Shown here piece by piece: positions 1-10,972 of a stretch of DNA of 64,000 nt. The stretch lies in assembly GCA_036245525.1 (NCBI GenBank), contig BTPG01000007.1:165130976-165194975 (forward strand), given 5' to 3'. Every line of letters starts with the position of its first letter. Position 1 is the first letter of the stretch. Source of the DNA: Semisulcospira habei. Lineage: Eukaryota > Mollusca > Gastropoda > Semisulcospiridae. A program made the position numbers and the translations under genes. Below the pieces are notes generated by a model that saw only the letters and a list, made by a program, of their open reading frames with translations, made no database searches and was not told the origin of the DNA.

Positions 1-185
1 GTAGTCCGCCTATAGCTGGGTCATATAGAAAGATCCTCGGGCCGACGTCGGCTTAGTTGGCTAAAAGAAAGCGGAGGGAATAGTATTCAACGCATCCTGA
101 AGCAATTACACACAGTGTCCCAGTGTGCCTAAGGTTTTTGGGCAGACGTCGGACAGAGTTGGCAAGCGCATGAACGGCGTTAAAC

Positions 186-333
186 ACAATCAATCAATCA
201 ATCACAATCAATCAATCAATCAATCAACCCACCCACCCACGAAGCGATCGATCCAACCGTCCAACCATCCATCCATCCATGAATCATCCAAACAAACAAG
301 CAAGCAAGCAAGCAAACATCCATCCATCAAGCA
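186..333. repeat. Cascade of tetranucleotide microsatellites
   Basis: Successive short tracts of (AATC)n, (CCCA)n, (ATCC)n and (AAGC)n follow one another just left of a sulfotransferase exon. On the minus strand they lie in the intron after that exon's donor. The open reading frame across them is a low-complexity artefact. Confidence 0.9.
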
Positions 334-354
334 ATCAAAGAATCGATTACTTAC

Positions 355-536
355 ATCCCATGTCCATCATGAGCTCGAAGAACTGGTCCCAGGTTCCCCC
401 GTAGGACGCTGCCTCTGTGCCCAATCGGAACTTGCTCATGAAGGTGAAGTAGGACACCCATGTGTCCTTAGGGTTGCGCACGTGATATACGACCTTCACC
501 TTCTTCTCCCACACTTGCTTAGGCAGGTATTTTGGT
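355..536 (-). CDS. Sulfotransferase internal exon (3'-phosphate PAPS-binding region), partial gene
   Basis: Minus-strand exon of 182 nt with an acceptor (TTTTTCAG at about 537-544) and a strong donor (GTAAGT at 349-354). It encodes about 60 residues typical of cytosolic sulfotransferases: a YLPKQVWEKKVKVVYHVRNPKD stretch, where the VRNPKD segment binds the 3'-phosphate of PAPS, then an aromatic YFTFM stretch and a GTWDQFFELMMDMG segment. These enzymes move sulfate from PAPS to small alcohols, phenols, steroids or amines. The exon starts with the last base of a codon and ends with the first base of another, so exons on both sides are required. The downstream C-terminal exons would lie left of the window. 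The start exon at 3243-3402 is in the right order to be the same gene, but the PAPS-loop exon was not found between them, so they may belong to different copies or a broken gene. Confidence 0.8.
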
Positions 537-540
537 CTGA

Positions 541-1843
541 AAAAGAAAGCCAGAACTCCTTCACGTGCTTAGGCGACTGACAAAGGCAGTGCGTGTTGAT
601 AATTATGTGAGTCGGCCTCTCACTCTATCTATATGTACCCGAGTTAGTATAGTGCACTGCGCGCATATGTCACTATACTCACTCTCTGAGTGAGTATGGT
701 ACACTGCGAGGCGTGCAAGGAGCTGACTCACCGACATATCATCACGCAATGAAAGTCAGGCGCCTATGAGTATGATCGTGTGTAATTATAGCGTCTGAAG
801 AATTCGCCACTGACAACCCTTGCGGCGTGGGTCAATGGCGATCTATTGACCTCTCTCATCAACCACAAAGCGCCCAAAGGATGCCGAGGGGTGGACAAAA
901 GAAATATGAAACAAATAAACGTACGCAACCACAAGCTGCCTACTCCCCCTTCCCAAGGACATAAAATAAATGTAACTTCAATTCCCGACAGCAAAAGGTT
1001 AATAACAAACATTTCAACTTTTCATTGATTATTCGAACTTAGCCTTGACTTGTTTTATTTCATAACGTTGATTGTGACACAGAATATGATTTTGTAACTC
1101 AGTAAATATACGAAATATCCCCCCCCCACCCCCACCCCCTCATATATTTATTGAGTTACAGCATCATCTACCTTTTCACAATCAAGAACGTTTATGAAAT
1201 TTAAAAAAAAAAAAAAAAAAAAAACTCCCCCCCCCCCCTTTCCGCCCCTCCGGAAGAGACACAGCAGACAAACAGACAGAGACAGCGAGAAAGAGAGAGC
1301 ACCTATTAAAGTTAATAACAAGATGGGATGAACCATAACCCACAAAGTCCCTTCTACAAGAGAGCTGTCTTCGCTGTCAAGGGTCTCTACCTTTTGTCTT
1401 TGACGTGATTCTGATGTTGAAATGTCTCCTTTTAAAAAAGCATCGCAGATGTGCCAATGCGTCATAGTAAGGGGCGCGCGCAGTGCATACGCGTCATTGG
1501 TTTGTCAAACGTCATTTGTCATGACGTATTTATGGTTTTTACGTAATTTTATATTTAATGTGATATGAGTTTCGCTTTCGCTTCAAGACTTGGGCAAATG
1601 GTGACAAAACTAGAATTTCACGGTACCATTTCAGTCTTGCTATAATTTGTGTGAAATCAAGTTGACTACATGCTATACTAAGTACACCTGCAAGCTCTTC
1701 TGAAAGCGCGTCGATGTGTGTGTATGCGTGTGCGTGCGTGCATGCGCGCGCTCTAAACATCCTCAAGAGGCACAGATGTTCATGCGCCCTACGGCCACAT
1801 GAGGATCTATGCCTCTTGGAGATGCACGCATATGTATGTGTGT

Positions 1844-1874
<31 letters not shown>

Positions 1875-3240
1875 TTACGTCAAATTAAATTTAGAGTATG
1901 AAAACGTATTTTTTTAATTTGGCATATTAGTGTTAATTTTCCTTTGCTTCCCATCATGTGATTTTTGGATGGTGGTTGTAACGCAAGCAGACTTGCCCAC
2001 AGTCGTACGCACAGACTCACGCAACAGACGCATACACCGCCACTGACACAGACGGGCGCAGTTCATGCGGTAAAACACAACACACGGGCTCCCTTTCTAA
2101 AGTAACCTTTATACACTATAAAAGAAAAGAAAACGCTTTAAAGACTATCAAACTATATATACAAGGCTCTCTATCACACACTCAAATCACAGTATCTTTG
2201 CCAGGCTAGGTTTTAGTCTCTCAATGTCTCCAACCTGTTTGATGTTGTTGCCTGGTTACGTTGGTCCTTCTCACGTCTAGGCGTGAAAGTCCTTCGTCGT
2301 ACGCGTATTGCCGTCCTGTCTCTTTGGGCACGGACGTCCTCGTTCTCGTACGGTACACTCAGTTCTCGCTTGGACTTGGGTGTCTTGGTCCCAGTCAGAA
2401 TCACTCAGAAGAGCTGGAGGGATGACCTCACGTAGGTCCACTCCTGCGACTCGACGTCTCGGCGTCCGTCTTCCACTCTCGTTACAAGAACTCTAAATAG
2501 ATAACAAAAGTCCCAACGTAACACTTGCTAAACACACAACATATTGGATCAATGAGAAACGTCACGTAACCTGGCTGATACAAATAACCCACACGTTCAT
2601 TCACACACACACACACGTGCTTCATAAACTATCTTCGTATCACCCCCATATCTGTCACTATCTTGAAACAGACTATAGCCTAACTGACACTCTTGCTATA
2701 CCTTACTCTATACCCTGGAAGAGACTATGCTTAACCAACCACGTACTATCTTCATAGCGGTTTAGACATACACACTTCATATTCCTTTAGTCATCTAACT
2801 CGGTAAACAACTGTATACAAAAACACCGGTTACTTCACCGAATTCTAAACATACTATACTAAACCAAACCGGAACACCGCTATACAACCACATTAATCTT
2901 ACCACGCATACTGTCTTTAACTAAACAACTATCAATACTACGTTTATAGAAACATACCTGAAATCTAGGCTTCAGAGTCAGGGAATGCGGGCTAGGTAAC
3001 TCGAACACAACCGTTCCATACGACAAGACAGCCCGCAATAACCAAACTAGACCTCTGACAGTCACAGCTTCCGCCTAGAACTCACTAAACAGAACTCACT
3101 AAAAAAAACCGTGCTAACCATGTCTTACAGATTTCACGTACGTCTAGTCCAACACGGACTTTCGGCAACAAACCGTTAACAAAAACCGTACCGTACTAAT
3201 CCTACTAAATGAGCACTATGCCCGAGCATAGAGCTTCATC
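541..3240. other. Intron-like AT/low-complexity stretch, no confident gene
   Basis: Between the two sulfotransferase exons I see a poly(A) run (about 1202-1224), C-rich runs (about 1101-1138 and 1226-1240), a (GA)n tract (about 1848-1875) and a small hairpin repeat (1764-1818). A minus-strand stretch at about 2276-2485 is open, is rich in Arg and Asp, and ends in a stop; it could be the tail of an old polyprotein but I cannot place it. A THW tripeptide in a minus-strand frame near 1455 recalls the sulfotransferase PAPS loop but lacks the PKxG context and a usable acceptor. Confidence 0.5.
1764..1818. repeat. Small hairpin repeat, CAAGAGGC family
   Basis: Imperfect palindrome whose arms read CAAGAGGCACAGATG and ATCTATGCCTCTTG. 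It belongs to the family seen at 24091, 26293, 26784 and 34164, and is the most diverged of the clear copies. Confidence 0.6.
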
Positions 3241-3242
3241 AC

Positions 3243-3402
3243 AGCTTGACATCTTTAAGGTGTTGACGGTAATCCGCCAAGGGATACATAGTGCTCCAGA
3301 AGTCGCCAAAGTTCCCGAAGTACAGGTCGTTCCCAAACTTGTCCGTGATATGCAACGGGGGCTGCGGGTTGACAGCCATGATGATGCTCTGATGTGTCTA
3401 CA
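3243..3402 (-). CDS. Sulfotransferase start-codon exon
   Basis: Minus-strand exon with acceptor TTTATTTACAG at about 3403-3413 and an ATG at 3377-3379. The coding part (3243-3379) gives 45 residues and two bases before a GTGATG donor. The peptide begins MAVNPQPPLHITDKFGND and continues LYFGNFGDFWSTMYPLAD, which resembles the N-terminus of invertebrate cytosolic sulfotransferases. The next exon would be expected to supply the RPDD and PKxGTHW PAPS-loop segment. The acceptor 23 bases before the ATG implies a separate non-coding first exon further right. Assignment rests on the recognised N-terminal pattern and on the exon at 355-536 lying downstream on the same strand. Confidence 0.6.
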
Positions 3403-3451
3403 CTGTAAATAAAACGTCAGATAAAAGATATCGGAAATTCACGTACCCATT

Positions 3452-3600
3452 TTAACCCCGAGACCTTACAGGAGGAGATTGGTCGAAAATGATAATTTAA
3501 GGGTAGTGCCAGATTAGCCTGATGACGATCCACTTGTGCAACTTGTCGTTAGGTGACACCTCTAAGGTTTGGGGGATGCAGCCGTGGGGCTAAATGAGTT

Positions 3601-3602
<2 letters not shown>
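3452..3602. mobile_element. Family A hairpin MITE, internally deleted copy
   Basis: Starts with TTAA followed by CCCCGAGACC and ends with GGGGCTAAATGAGTTA, the two ends of the family A TTAA element described at 15522. The left half of the central hairpin (GGGTAGTGCCAGATTAGC) is present, but most of the right arm is lost. Confidence 0.6.

Positions 3603-3604
<2 letters not shown>

Positions 3605-3635
<31 letters not shown>
3605..3635. repeat. (CAA)n microsatellite
   Basis: About ten CAA triplets. The poly-Gln open frame across it is not a gene. Confidence 0.9.
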
Positions 3636-3785
3636 GAAAACAACCCAAAACACCTGGTGTATGCAGCCACCGGTACTGGGAACTACGGGTGTTTGCCTGC
3701 ACAAGTCGTCAAATCAAGACTACAGCGCCCAGTTGCAGGAGATTGTTCTAGGCCGGCAACTGCCAACCAACGAGCGAGCATCCCA

Positions 3786-3935
3786 ATGCGCATTAGGCCG
3801 GATCTGGGGGGTGGGGGGTTCCAGGGATTGCACCACACCCCCTTCCTCCACCCTTCACCCCCCCCCCCCCAAAAAAAAAAAAATTCTTTAAAATGCTATA
3901 ACAAAGTCCCTTTAAAGGTGTTTGGAACCCCCTTC
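3786..3935 (-). mobile_element. G/C-run repeat fragment (GGCGGATC type)
   Basis: Reverse-orientation fragment of the repeat seen whole at 48977-49334. It contains CGGATCTGGGG, homopolymer C and A runs, and CTATAACAAAGTCCCTTT, which is the complement of the AAGGGACTTTGTTATG segment in the other copies. Confidence 0.5.
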
Positions 3936-4007
3936 CCCCCCCCTCCTCCCCTCGTCCCCCCCCCCTCCTCCCCTCGTCCCCCCCCCCCTCCCAACTCCTT
4001 AAGTTTT

Positions 4008-4036
4008 GTCTACCGCATTTTAAAAATACGGTAGAC
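4008..4036. repeat. Palindrome GTCTACCG...CGGTAGAC
   Basis: Nearly perfect inverted repeat: GTCTACCGCATTTT followed by AAAAATACGGTAGAC. The same GTCTACCGTATT word marks the ends of the dispersed repeat at 12569 and 39950-40880, so this may be an isolated terminus of that family. Confidence 0.5.
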
Positions 4037-4044
4037 TCTGGGCG

Positions 4045-4575
4045 GCTCTTTTTTTTGCTAGGTGTTCCTGGATCTCTACATCGTTTTCGTCAAACCAGTC
4101 TTTGTTCTTCTTTCTGGCGAAACCCAAGACTTCTGCAGAGGATTTTGCAATAGCAGTTTTCAGTTGTTCCCAAAGTGTTTCAGGGGAGGAGTCTACTGGG
4201 TCCGCTGTGTCTTTGAGCCTTTGACACCGTGACAGAGGGGCACCAAAGAAGAGATACAAAGACTGTCTCAAGAAGTCGCTTAGTGCCTGCCAAATCGACC
4301 ACCACCAGTGGTCTTCGCTTGCTGCGGACCGTGACACCTGGCGCTCCACCATTTACAAGGCAGCTGTCTCCTTTGAGGACTCTCACAGAGCTAGCCTTAA
4401 GGACAAGCGGCTCAGGAGAAAAAACAGAGATGCCGCAGCTCAGAACCCTGGCCATACCTTCCTCTGCAGCCACTGCGGTCGAACCTGCCTGTCTCCGATT
4501 GGCCTCCGCAGCCATGAACAAGCCTGCAGACGTCGTGGGCAACTCCTATAAAATCTTCGTTCGCGAAGTCAAGCC
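4045..4575. mobile_element. 5'-inverted, 5'-truncated LINE fragment (LINE-1 copy 1)
   Basis: Left part (about 4045-4220) reads on the minus strand as the EN-RT linker of an EEP non-LTR retrotransposon (KKNKDWFDENDVEIQEHLAKKRA). Right part (about 4220-4575) reads on the plus strand as the C-terminal segment and 3' end: KKRYKDCLKKSLSACQIDHH, a C2H2 finger, then the 3' terminus. The two halves face opposite ways and meet near 4220, the arrangement made by twin priming. The 3' end has no poly(A) and stops just after the hairpin at 4555-4568, exactly as in the copies at 6181 and 45197. Confidence 0.75.
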
Positions 4576-4699
4576 AGTATGTATGGAGTTCTGTGAACAC
4601 CTGTACCGGCTTCCGTCTGCGATCACACATCACACACTGACGGACTTGATCCAGCGCCCGGCTTTCAGTAGCGCACCGGGGGAGGGGGGTGGTGGTAGA

Positions 4700-4945
4700 G
4701 GGTGGCGTGTGTATGTCAAGACTCACCACTCGCGAAAATATCAAACAACGCCGGGGGGGGGGGGGGGGGGAGGGGGGGATTAGTGTGCGTGTTGAAACTC
4801 GCAAAACAATGAAACAGGGAGGGACTTTGTTATACTAGCATTTTAAAGTTGGTTCTTTTCTTCTTCTTCTTCTTCTTCTTTAGGGGGGGGGGGGCGAACC
4901 CCTGGCACCTCCCCCCCACCCCCCACCCCCCGATCCGCCCCTAGA
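4700..4945 (+). mobile_element. G-run repeat fragment (GGCGGATC type)
   Basis: Shares CAAAATATCAAACAAC-like sequence, long G runs, GGGACTTTGTTATACTAGCATTTTAAAG and the end GATCCGCCCCTAG with the complete copy at 48977-49334. Long homopolymers make the exact sequence unreliable. Confidence 0.5.
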
Positions 4946-5060
4946 AAGGTTTATAAAATGACCTAAACACCTTGCCCGGCAATAGCGAGTGTTGTGGTGT
5001 GCATAGTAGAAAAAAAAATCTTCACAGGCTTTCAAGTCGTAGAAGTAGAGCAGACAGTTG

Positions 5061-5221
5061 TTAACCCTTTTCATCCTGATAAACTACTGCTTGAAATTAA
5101 TTTGACTGTGATAGTCAAGAGTGGTACCAGAATAGCTTGATATATCTCCTAATCTGTAATGTATCCTTCATATGACATTGAGACAATTTTTAAAAATCAA
5201 CCTCAGGATTTAAAAGTTTAA
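5061..5221. mobile_element. Family B hairpin MITE, eroded copy
   Basis: TTAACCCTTTTCATCCTGAT at the left and AACCTCAGGATT...TTAA at the right match the ends of the family B element at 19826. The hairpin is reduced to GAGTGGTACCAGAATAGCTTG; the right arm has been deleted. Confidence 0.6.
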
Positions 5222-6180
5222 TAATGATTATTAGATGTGAATCCGTTTAAAGTTGGCCTACACGCATCGCAATACCGCCAGTGCTGTGGTCCAATACGGA
5301 TGTTGTCTTTAAACCGGAAATAATTAACCTTCAGTTTTGAGCGATTACTTGAACATAAATCGTCTTTGTAAAAGAAAAATTGTACTATCTTTGGACACCA
5401 AACATGATGCCAACATGATGCTGGGGTAATCTGCGTGGATGCCGTTTTTCATGCACTGGCTCAAAGATTCACTAGGAGACGGATTAGACGCAGTCTTCCG
5501 TTAGTTTATCATATTTTATCGCATCACTGTTCAAAAAGAAAAGTTGCTGGAAAGTTCTGACAAAGTCAGTGCTGTCAACAGTTGTCCGTACTGGCATATC
5601 CCATGCTAACATCTTCGAAACCACATACCTGAGTCCTGCTAAAGCCCGCTTGGTAGACCAAGTGAAAACGGTAATCCATTCAAACCTCGCCGACATCAGA
5701 AGTCAGTATGCGAATGTCACCGATACAGTCAATTTTTTTTTTTTTAACAATATCACAATTTTAGCACAGTTTAAAAGCAATACACAAGTGAAGCAGAGGT
5801 TTACTGTTTGCTGTTAAGAGATTCAGTACCGGCTTTTATCACATTAAAATGGCTTAAAATAATTGTATCTACAGGGTCACTATGATGCTGTGTCTAAGGC
5901 CGGTTTGTTAGGCCTTCTACCACAAATCTACACAAAGAATTCAGGCCTTCCGGCTACCACAAAATCTACACAAAGAATTCATGGGCCTCCAAATGTCTTG
6001 GAAAGGAATGTTCATTCTCCATGGTTTTAACACGCTATAAGGGCACACATAGTGATACATCCGGCACTGATTAAACCAGTTTTTTACACACCCGCACTAC
6101 GCACTATCTACAGCGGAAGTTTCTCGAACTACACACGTTTTAATCACGTAATAACCACAGAATTCGAAGCCTTCAAAGTC
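5222..6180. other. Unclassified spacer
   Basis: No recognised gene. A minus-strand frame at 5484-5696 is open for 70 codons and contains a donor-like CAG/GTATGTGG, but no acceptor or homology was recognised. A short imperfect direct repeat (CTACCACAAA-TCTACACAAAGAATTCA) occurs at about 5918-5942 and 5953-5981. Confidence 0.4.
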
Positions 6181-7311
6181 TTGGCTTGACTTCGCGAACG
6201 AAGATTTTATAGGAGTTGCCCACGACGTCTGCAGGCTTGTTCGTGGCTGCGGAGGCCAATCCGAGACAGGCAGGTTCGACCGCAGTGGCTGCAGGGGAAG
6301 GTATGGCCAGGGTTCTGAGCTGCGGCATCTCTGTTTTTTTCTCCTGAGCCGCTTGTCTTTAAGGCTAGCTCTGTGAGAGTCCTCAAAGGAGACAGCTGCC
6401 TTGTAAATGGTGGAGCGCCAGGTGTCACGGTCCGCAGCAAGCGAAGACCACTGGTGGTGGTCGATTTGGCAGGCACTAAGTGACTTCTTGAGACAGTCTT
6501 TGTATCTCTTCTTTGGTGCCCCTCTGTCACGGTGTCCAGTAGCAAGCTCGCCGAACAGGGTGATCTTTGGTAGGCGATGATCCTCCATCCTGGAGACATG
6601 CCCCGCCCAGCGGAGCTGTGTCCGCAGCAGCAAAGCCTCGATGCTCACAGTTTCAGCCTGTTCAAGGACCTCGACGTTGGTGACATAGTCACTCCAGTGA
6701 ATGCCCAGGATGGTACGCAGGCAGCGCTGGTGGAAGCGTTCGAGGAGTCGTAGTTGGCTGCGGTAGAGGGCCCAGGACTCGGAACCATACAGCAGGGTGG
6801 TGAGGACCACAGCTCTGTACACGCTGATCTTGGTGCCTGTTTTCAGCTGTTGATTGTGCCACACCCGCTTGAAAAGTCGCCCGAAAGCGCTGTTCGCTTT
6901 TGCCAGCCTGCTGTCAAGCTCCTTGTCCAGCTTGGCGTCCGACGTGATAATGCAGCCAAGGTAAGTAAACTGGTGCACTGACTTTAGTTCAGACTCGCCA
7001 ATGGTGATGTGAGGAGGGCGATACACTGTCTTGGGTGCCGGCTGATGGAGGACCTCTGTCTTTTTCAGACTGACCTCGAGTCCAAAGAGCTGGGCAGCAT
7101 CTGCGAAGCAAGACGTGATGCGCTGCAGGGCTCTCTCTGTGTGTGCAACGAGGGCAGCATCATCAGCAAAAAGCAGCTCACGAATCAGTTGGTCTAGGGT
7201 TTTTGTGTGGGCCTGCAGTCGTCTGAGGTTGAACAAGCTGCCATCGAGACGATACCTGATGTACACTGCATCGTCATCATCGAGGTCCACTGTGGCCTGC
7301 TTCAACATCAT
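6097..7311 (-). pseudogene. LINE reverse transcriptase, C-terminal part, frameshifted
   Basis: Frame of about 400 codons from the RT catalytic region onward. RT motifs in order: FADDAALVAHT (catalytic FADD), VSLKKTEVLHQ, and FTYLGCIITSDAKLDKEL, followed by the conserved region with YGSESWALYRSQLRLLERFH. The intact sister copy at 45226 ends in a zinc finger CSHCGRTCLSRIGLRSHEQAC. Here one extra T in a T run near 6334-6341 shifts the frame just before the finger, so the last ~70 residues are not LINE protein and the finger lies in another frame at 6207-6340. The protein would copy element RNA at a nicked target site. Clade uncertain (RTE/I-like). Confidence 0.85.
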
Positions 7312-7530
7312 GCTAAAAAAAAGATGGTGAAGAGGGTCGGTGCCAGCACGCAGCCCTGCTTTACGCCGTTGAGAATAGGGAATGGTTCTGAGAGGTCATT
7401 GTTGAGTCTGACCTGGCCTTGCTGGTCCTCGTGTAGCTGGACAATCATGTTGAGGAACTTTGGGGGACACTGCCAAGTCGCTCCAGGATCTGCAGCTTGC
7501 AGAGTATGGCATCACCCGCGTGCGCTTATC
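6181..7530 (-). mobile_element. EEP non-LTR retrotransposon, 5'-truncated (LINE-1 copy 2)
   Basis: Minus-strand LINE copy very close in sequence to that at 45197-46434. It holds the RT palm, thumb and C-terminal region and ends at the same 3' hairpin (6190-6203) without poly(A). Upstream of 7320 the frame is disturbed and the endonuclease domain is absent, so it is 5'-truncated near 7530. Confidence 0.85.
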
Positions 7531-7909
7531 AGTGATATGGGTCATGGTTGATTCACAGCTCAACTAAAGAGACTGAGCAATTTATGCTACTACAGATGAT
7601 CGATTGGCGACGATCATCCAAATGCTTGTGTACCTGTAACCCAAACTCAATAAACTTGCGAACTTGACGTGTACTTACAACTTGTAACTGATGCGGTCAG
7701 TCAGTATCTCAGATACAGTCAGTGCAGAGGTCAGCAGTACCAGTAATGAGCACACTCCATGATGTACATGCTAGTCGCAGCACAGGCTTCTAGCCGGACG
7801 TGCACTGCTGTGAAAAAAAAACCACTAACAGCATGAGTAGTCGCAGCGGTCATACATTAATAACTAACATGGCCTAATAAGCAGACCTTGCAACACATCC
7901 ATATCAGAG

Positions 7910-8062
7910 CTCGGCAGCAGTAGGGGAGTTTAAATGGCAATCAGGTGGACAAGGTAGACAGAACACTGCCCAGATAGAGGATAAACCACCTGTGGGCTGA
8001 CCAGGTGACCTGGAACTAAAAATCTACCCCACCCAGTCCCCAGGCAGACCGGTGGGCGCAAC
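7910..8062 (+). mobile_element. Degenerate 3' part of the 355-bp retroposon
   Basis: GGGGAGTTTAAA, GGTAGACAGAACACTGCCC, TGTGGGCTGACCAGGTGA and ACCCAGTCCCCAGGCAGACC follow the same order as in the full copies at 20406, 38319 and 42788. The 5' half is missing or unrecognisable. Confidence 0.65.
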
Positions 8063-8219
8063 ACTCCCAGGCTTCGTAGCCCTCAGTTGCACCGGCTGCA
8101 GTCGCCGGCAATTCTTTGAATTTCGTGATACAGCTTCCAGCAGTTCTACCCAGCGCTAGGCGTGCGCAAGGCATTTTATTTATACGGTAGTTTGTTTACT
8201 TAGTAGTCACCGACTGATA

Positions 8220-8760
8220 CGAGTTGTCTCACTGACACAGCGGCTCTCGCGGCCGAAAGAAAATGACTCATCCTTTACCATATTTGGCCATGAGCCAGCC
8301 GCGCCGGTTTGCACTGAAAAACAGTGACGCACACGCGGCACTGACACTGATCAGTACTATACTCGCACCGGCCGGGGTGGCACCGCCAGAAACTGACACA
8401 CTGACATACAAGTACACTACACACACATGAAACCACCGCCGCGCACATCATTACACTGACAGTACGAAGGCCTACGCACACCGGCGCCGCACCGCTGAGT
8501 GTGACACGCACGACACTCACGCCGGCAAGTACTCACGCACTCCTCATCAGTGACTGTGCCGACACACACGCCGGCACGCACACGCGGCGCCGCACCGCAC
8601 GGCGGTCGCCGGTACACACACACGGCGTACCACACACATGACACCACCGCGCACATACATACCGGCGTACGACACACACAAGGCACCGGCACACACTGAC
8701 ACACGGCACACGCACGCCGGCATGACACACACACACATACACACACACATGTAGTACACG
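8220..8760. repeat. CA-rich, CACGCCGGCA-rich low-complexity tract
   Basis: Irregular mixture of CACACTGACACA, CACGCCGG and CGCACACA words. The overlapping Cys/Val-rich minus-strand frames are by-products of the repeat and not genes. Confidence 0.8.
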
Positions 8761-8788
8761 GCAGTGAGCCCCGTAGAGGTTTTATAGC

Positions 8789-9560
8789 CTAGGCCGGATC
8801 GCCTATATCTATGTCACAGCCGGTCGGCGATATCATAGTCATTCCGGCAATCGCCGATAACGTGAGCTTGGCATAATTGAATATTGTTCGTTTAAATCGT
8901 ACATTTGGGCACATATGGCCTTTAAGCTTGATAATAGGGACATAATGGTCACTACACATGGGAGGTAGAACATCAACACATGAGACTAATTCCCTGCTAG
9001 GAACTAAAATGAGGTCAATACACGTTGCGGTTGTAGATGTTATGCGGGTAGGAGAGGCCAATTGCATAAGGTTGTTCTTAACCAAGATATCAGTAAGATA
9101 TGGCGAGGGGTTCCGAGGTGTATCAGAATTGAAATCTCCCAATATGATAAATTTGTGCGGAGTAGAGATTACATTTTTTAATTGACTGGTCAACAAGACG
9201 CCAGTAGTCAACAGGGGAGTTAGGTGGGCGATAAAAGGAACCTATAAGGATAATTTGCTGGGTCAGTCTAGTCAGTTTCGACCCACACAGCCTCGAGCGA
9301 TGCTACAGTAAAGGTCAGGTCTAGGCTTACACACAAGATTATCTTTAACATAAATGGCAACGCCACCATACTGATCAGGTCTATCTACTCGAACAGGGGG
9401 ATGGAATCCATCAATACTTATACTATCACTATTATCCGAAAGCCAAGTTTCTTACATAGTAACAATATCATAGTCTTTAATTTCACATTTTAAAATGTTA
9501 ACTTTATGGCGCAGACTTCTCACATTAACATGGATAATTGAGAGATCTTTTGCGGATGAA
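8789..9560 (-). pseudogene. Non-LTR retrotransposon endonuclease (EEP) domain, degraded
   Basis: Reading leftward on the minus strand: VNVRSLRHK start of an apurinic-like endonuclease, an in-frame stop, GFHPPVRVDRPDQYGGVAIYVK, a frame change, IGSFYRPPNS, then KFIILGDFNSD (metal-binding GDFN), PTRITSTTATCIDLILVPS and SDHYVPI (terminal His of the active site). This order is diagnostic of Jockey/CR1-type EEP endonucleases, which nick target DNA. The copy is cut off on both sides and has at least one stop and one frameshift, so it is dead. It is a different LINE from the ones at 6181 and 45197 and could belong to the family at 34243-39330. Confidence 0.85.
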
Positions 9561-10155
9561 GGCTTGGGGTGTATGTCATTGGAAATAATAAGAAGTCAGT
9601 AATCCAATCACCTGAAGGATTATGACGATGCAAGTGAAAGAGGCTGTAAATAACGAAGAAGCCTTGGCGTACTTTCCTTTACTGAAAAACTTCATCTTGC
9701 AACACAATAACTGATGTTTTATTCGAGGGGTGGAAGAGGGACGTAACCCATTAACTGAACGAGTTGTTTTAAGAAAGGCAACCATGAGGGCAAGCGCATG
9801 CCGTGCGTTGCCGAAAATGATGAGAATAAGGAACGGTTCAACGTTGCTAACGTTAATAAAGTAAAGTTTTTGCCGTGGATGATCTGACTGCAGTGGTATA
9901 AAATCCGCCGGATCTGGTTCTATGCCGGTTTTGCATTGTCGGGCATTATGTTACTTCTTCACAACGGTAACAAAACTCTAATTGAACCAGAACGGGCGGC
10001 ATGTCATAATGTAGCTTAACTTTGCTACGCATTTTGACCAGTAGAGAAAATAGTGAGAAAGGACGAGGCAAAAAGAAAACAATTAAGAGAAAAAGGAACA
10101 AAAATGTCATATAGTTATAATGACGATGTGTGTGTGTGTGACGGTGTATGGAGTG

Positions 10156-10157
<2 letters not shown>
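9561..10157. other. Spacer without recognised gene
   Basis: No domain or repeat family recognised in this stretch before the GT microsatellite; short frames only. Confidence 0.4.
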
Positions 10158-10222
<65 letters not shown>

Positions 10223-10226
10223 CGCG
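10158..10226. repeat. (GT)n(GC)n microsatellite
   Basis: About 28 GT units followed by six GC units: continuous alternating purine-pyrimidine. Confidence 0.95.
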
Positions 10227-10477
10227 TGCGTTCGTTCATGTGTGTGTATCATGAACATAGATCAGGATGCTGTGACATCAGTGGTCGAATGACAGCTAGT
10301 TCAGAGGCAGTGCCTCCGTCAGGGATTGGACTGGCACTACGTGGCCATGGCATGGCCGAGATTCAGAGACGCAAAATGAACCACTGAGAAAAGTGTTAAT
10401 TGGTGCTGACCATTAAAAACAACGCGCGCGCCGCGGCGCGCACGCTTGCACGACGGCGGAAGGCCGCACGCACACAC

Positions 10478-10480
10478 ATG

Positions 10481-10554
<74 letters not shown>
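10478..10554. repeat. (CG)n(CA)n microsatellite
   Basis: CGCGCGCG followed by about 32 CA units. It is complementary to the (GT)n(GC)n tract 250 bp to the left. Confidence 0.95.
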
Positions 10555-10557
<3 letters not shown>

Positions 10558-10972
10558 ACACACACCCAGAGCACAGTGAAACACGTACGTACTTACAGGC
10601 ACTGATCGCACTGCAAGCACACGGTACGCACACCGCACAAACTGCACACGAGCGCGCGTACGCGGCCGTACGCACTGAGCATTGCAAACTCTCAGTCGGA
10701 CATACTAACACGCGCGCCGCGCAGGCACACACAAGAGTGAAGACATCACTGTGACATTACAATAAAACACACAGAGCGTGCCTTACAACAAAACAATCAT
10801 GTCAGGCATAGCCGTTCCAAGATCAGACAACTCTAGGTTTACGGCAAAGATCTCAAGTTCATATTAACCCGGCTATTACATCAGTCCTGAGGCTGATTTT
10901 ACTAAAGGCTATAGTTACAGATTAGGAGAATAGATCAACCATTTTAGTTCAAGGGTATTCAGCCAGAATAGG

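Noticed and set aside
1440..1475. Minus-strand MTHWHICDAFLKGD peptide as the missing sulfotransferase PAPS-loop exon
   Set aside because: THW fits the loop, but the preceding PKxG residues are absent, there is no acceptor nearby, and the downstream residues do not match the family.
4229..4783. 184-codon plus-strand gene
   Set aside because: Composed of a frame-shifted LINE 3' end followed by a G-run repeat.
5484..5696. Minus-strand 70-codon exon candidate with CAG/GTATGT inside
   Set aside because: No acceptor, no recognised domain, and the donor-like site splits the frame; kept only as unclassified.
8417..8759. Cys/Val-rich small proteins
   Set aside because: Translation of a CA/CG-rich low-complexity tract; no start context or homology.
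10053..10754. CVCVCV and HTHTHT open frames
   Set aside because: Products of GT/CA dinucleotide repeats.
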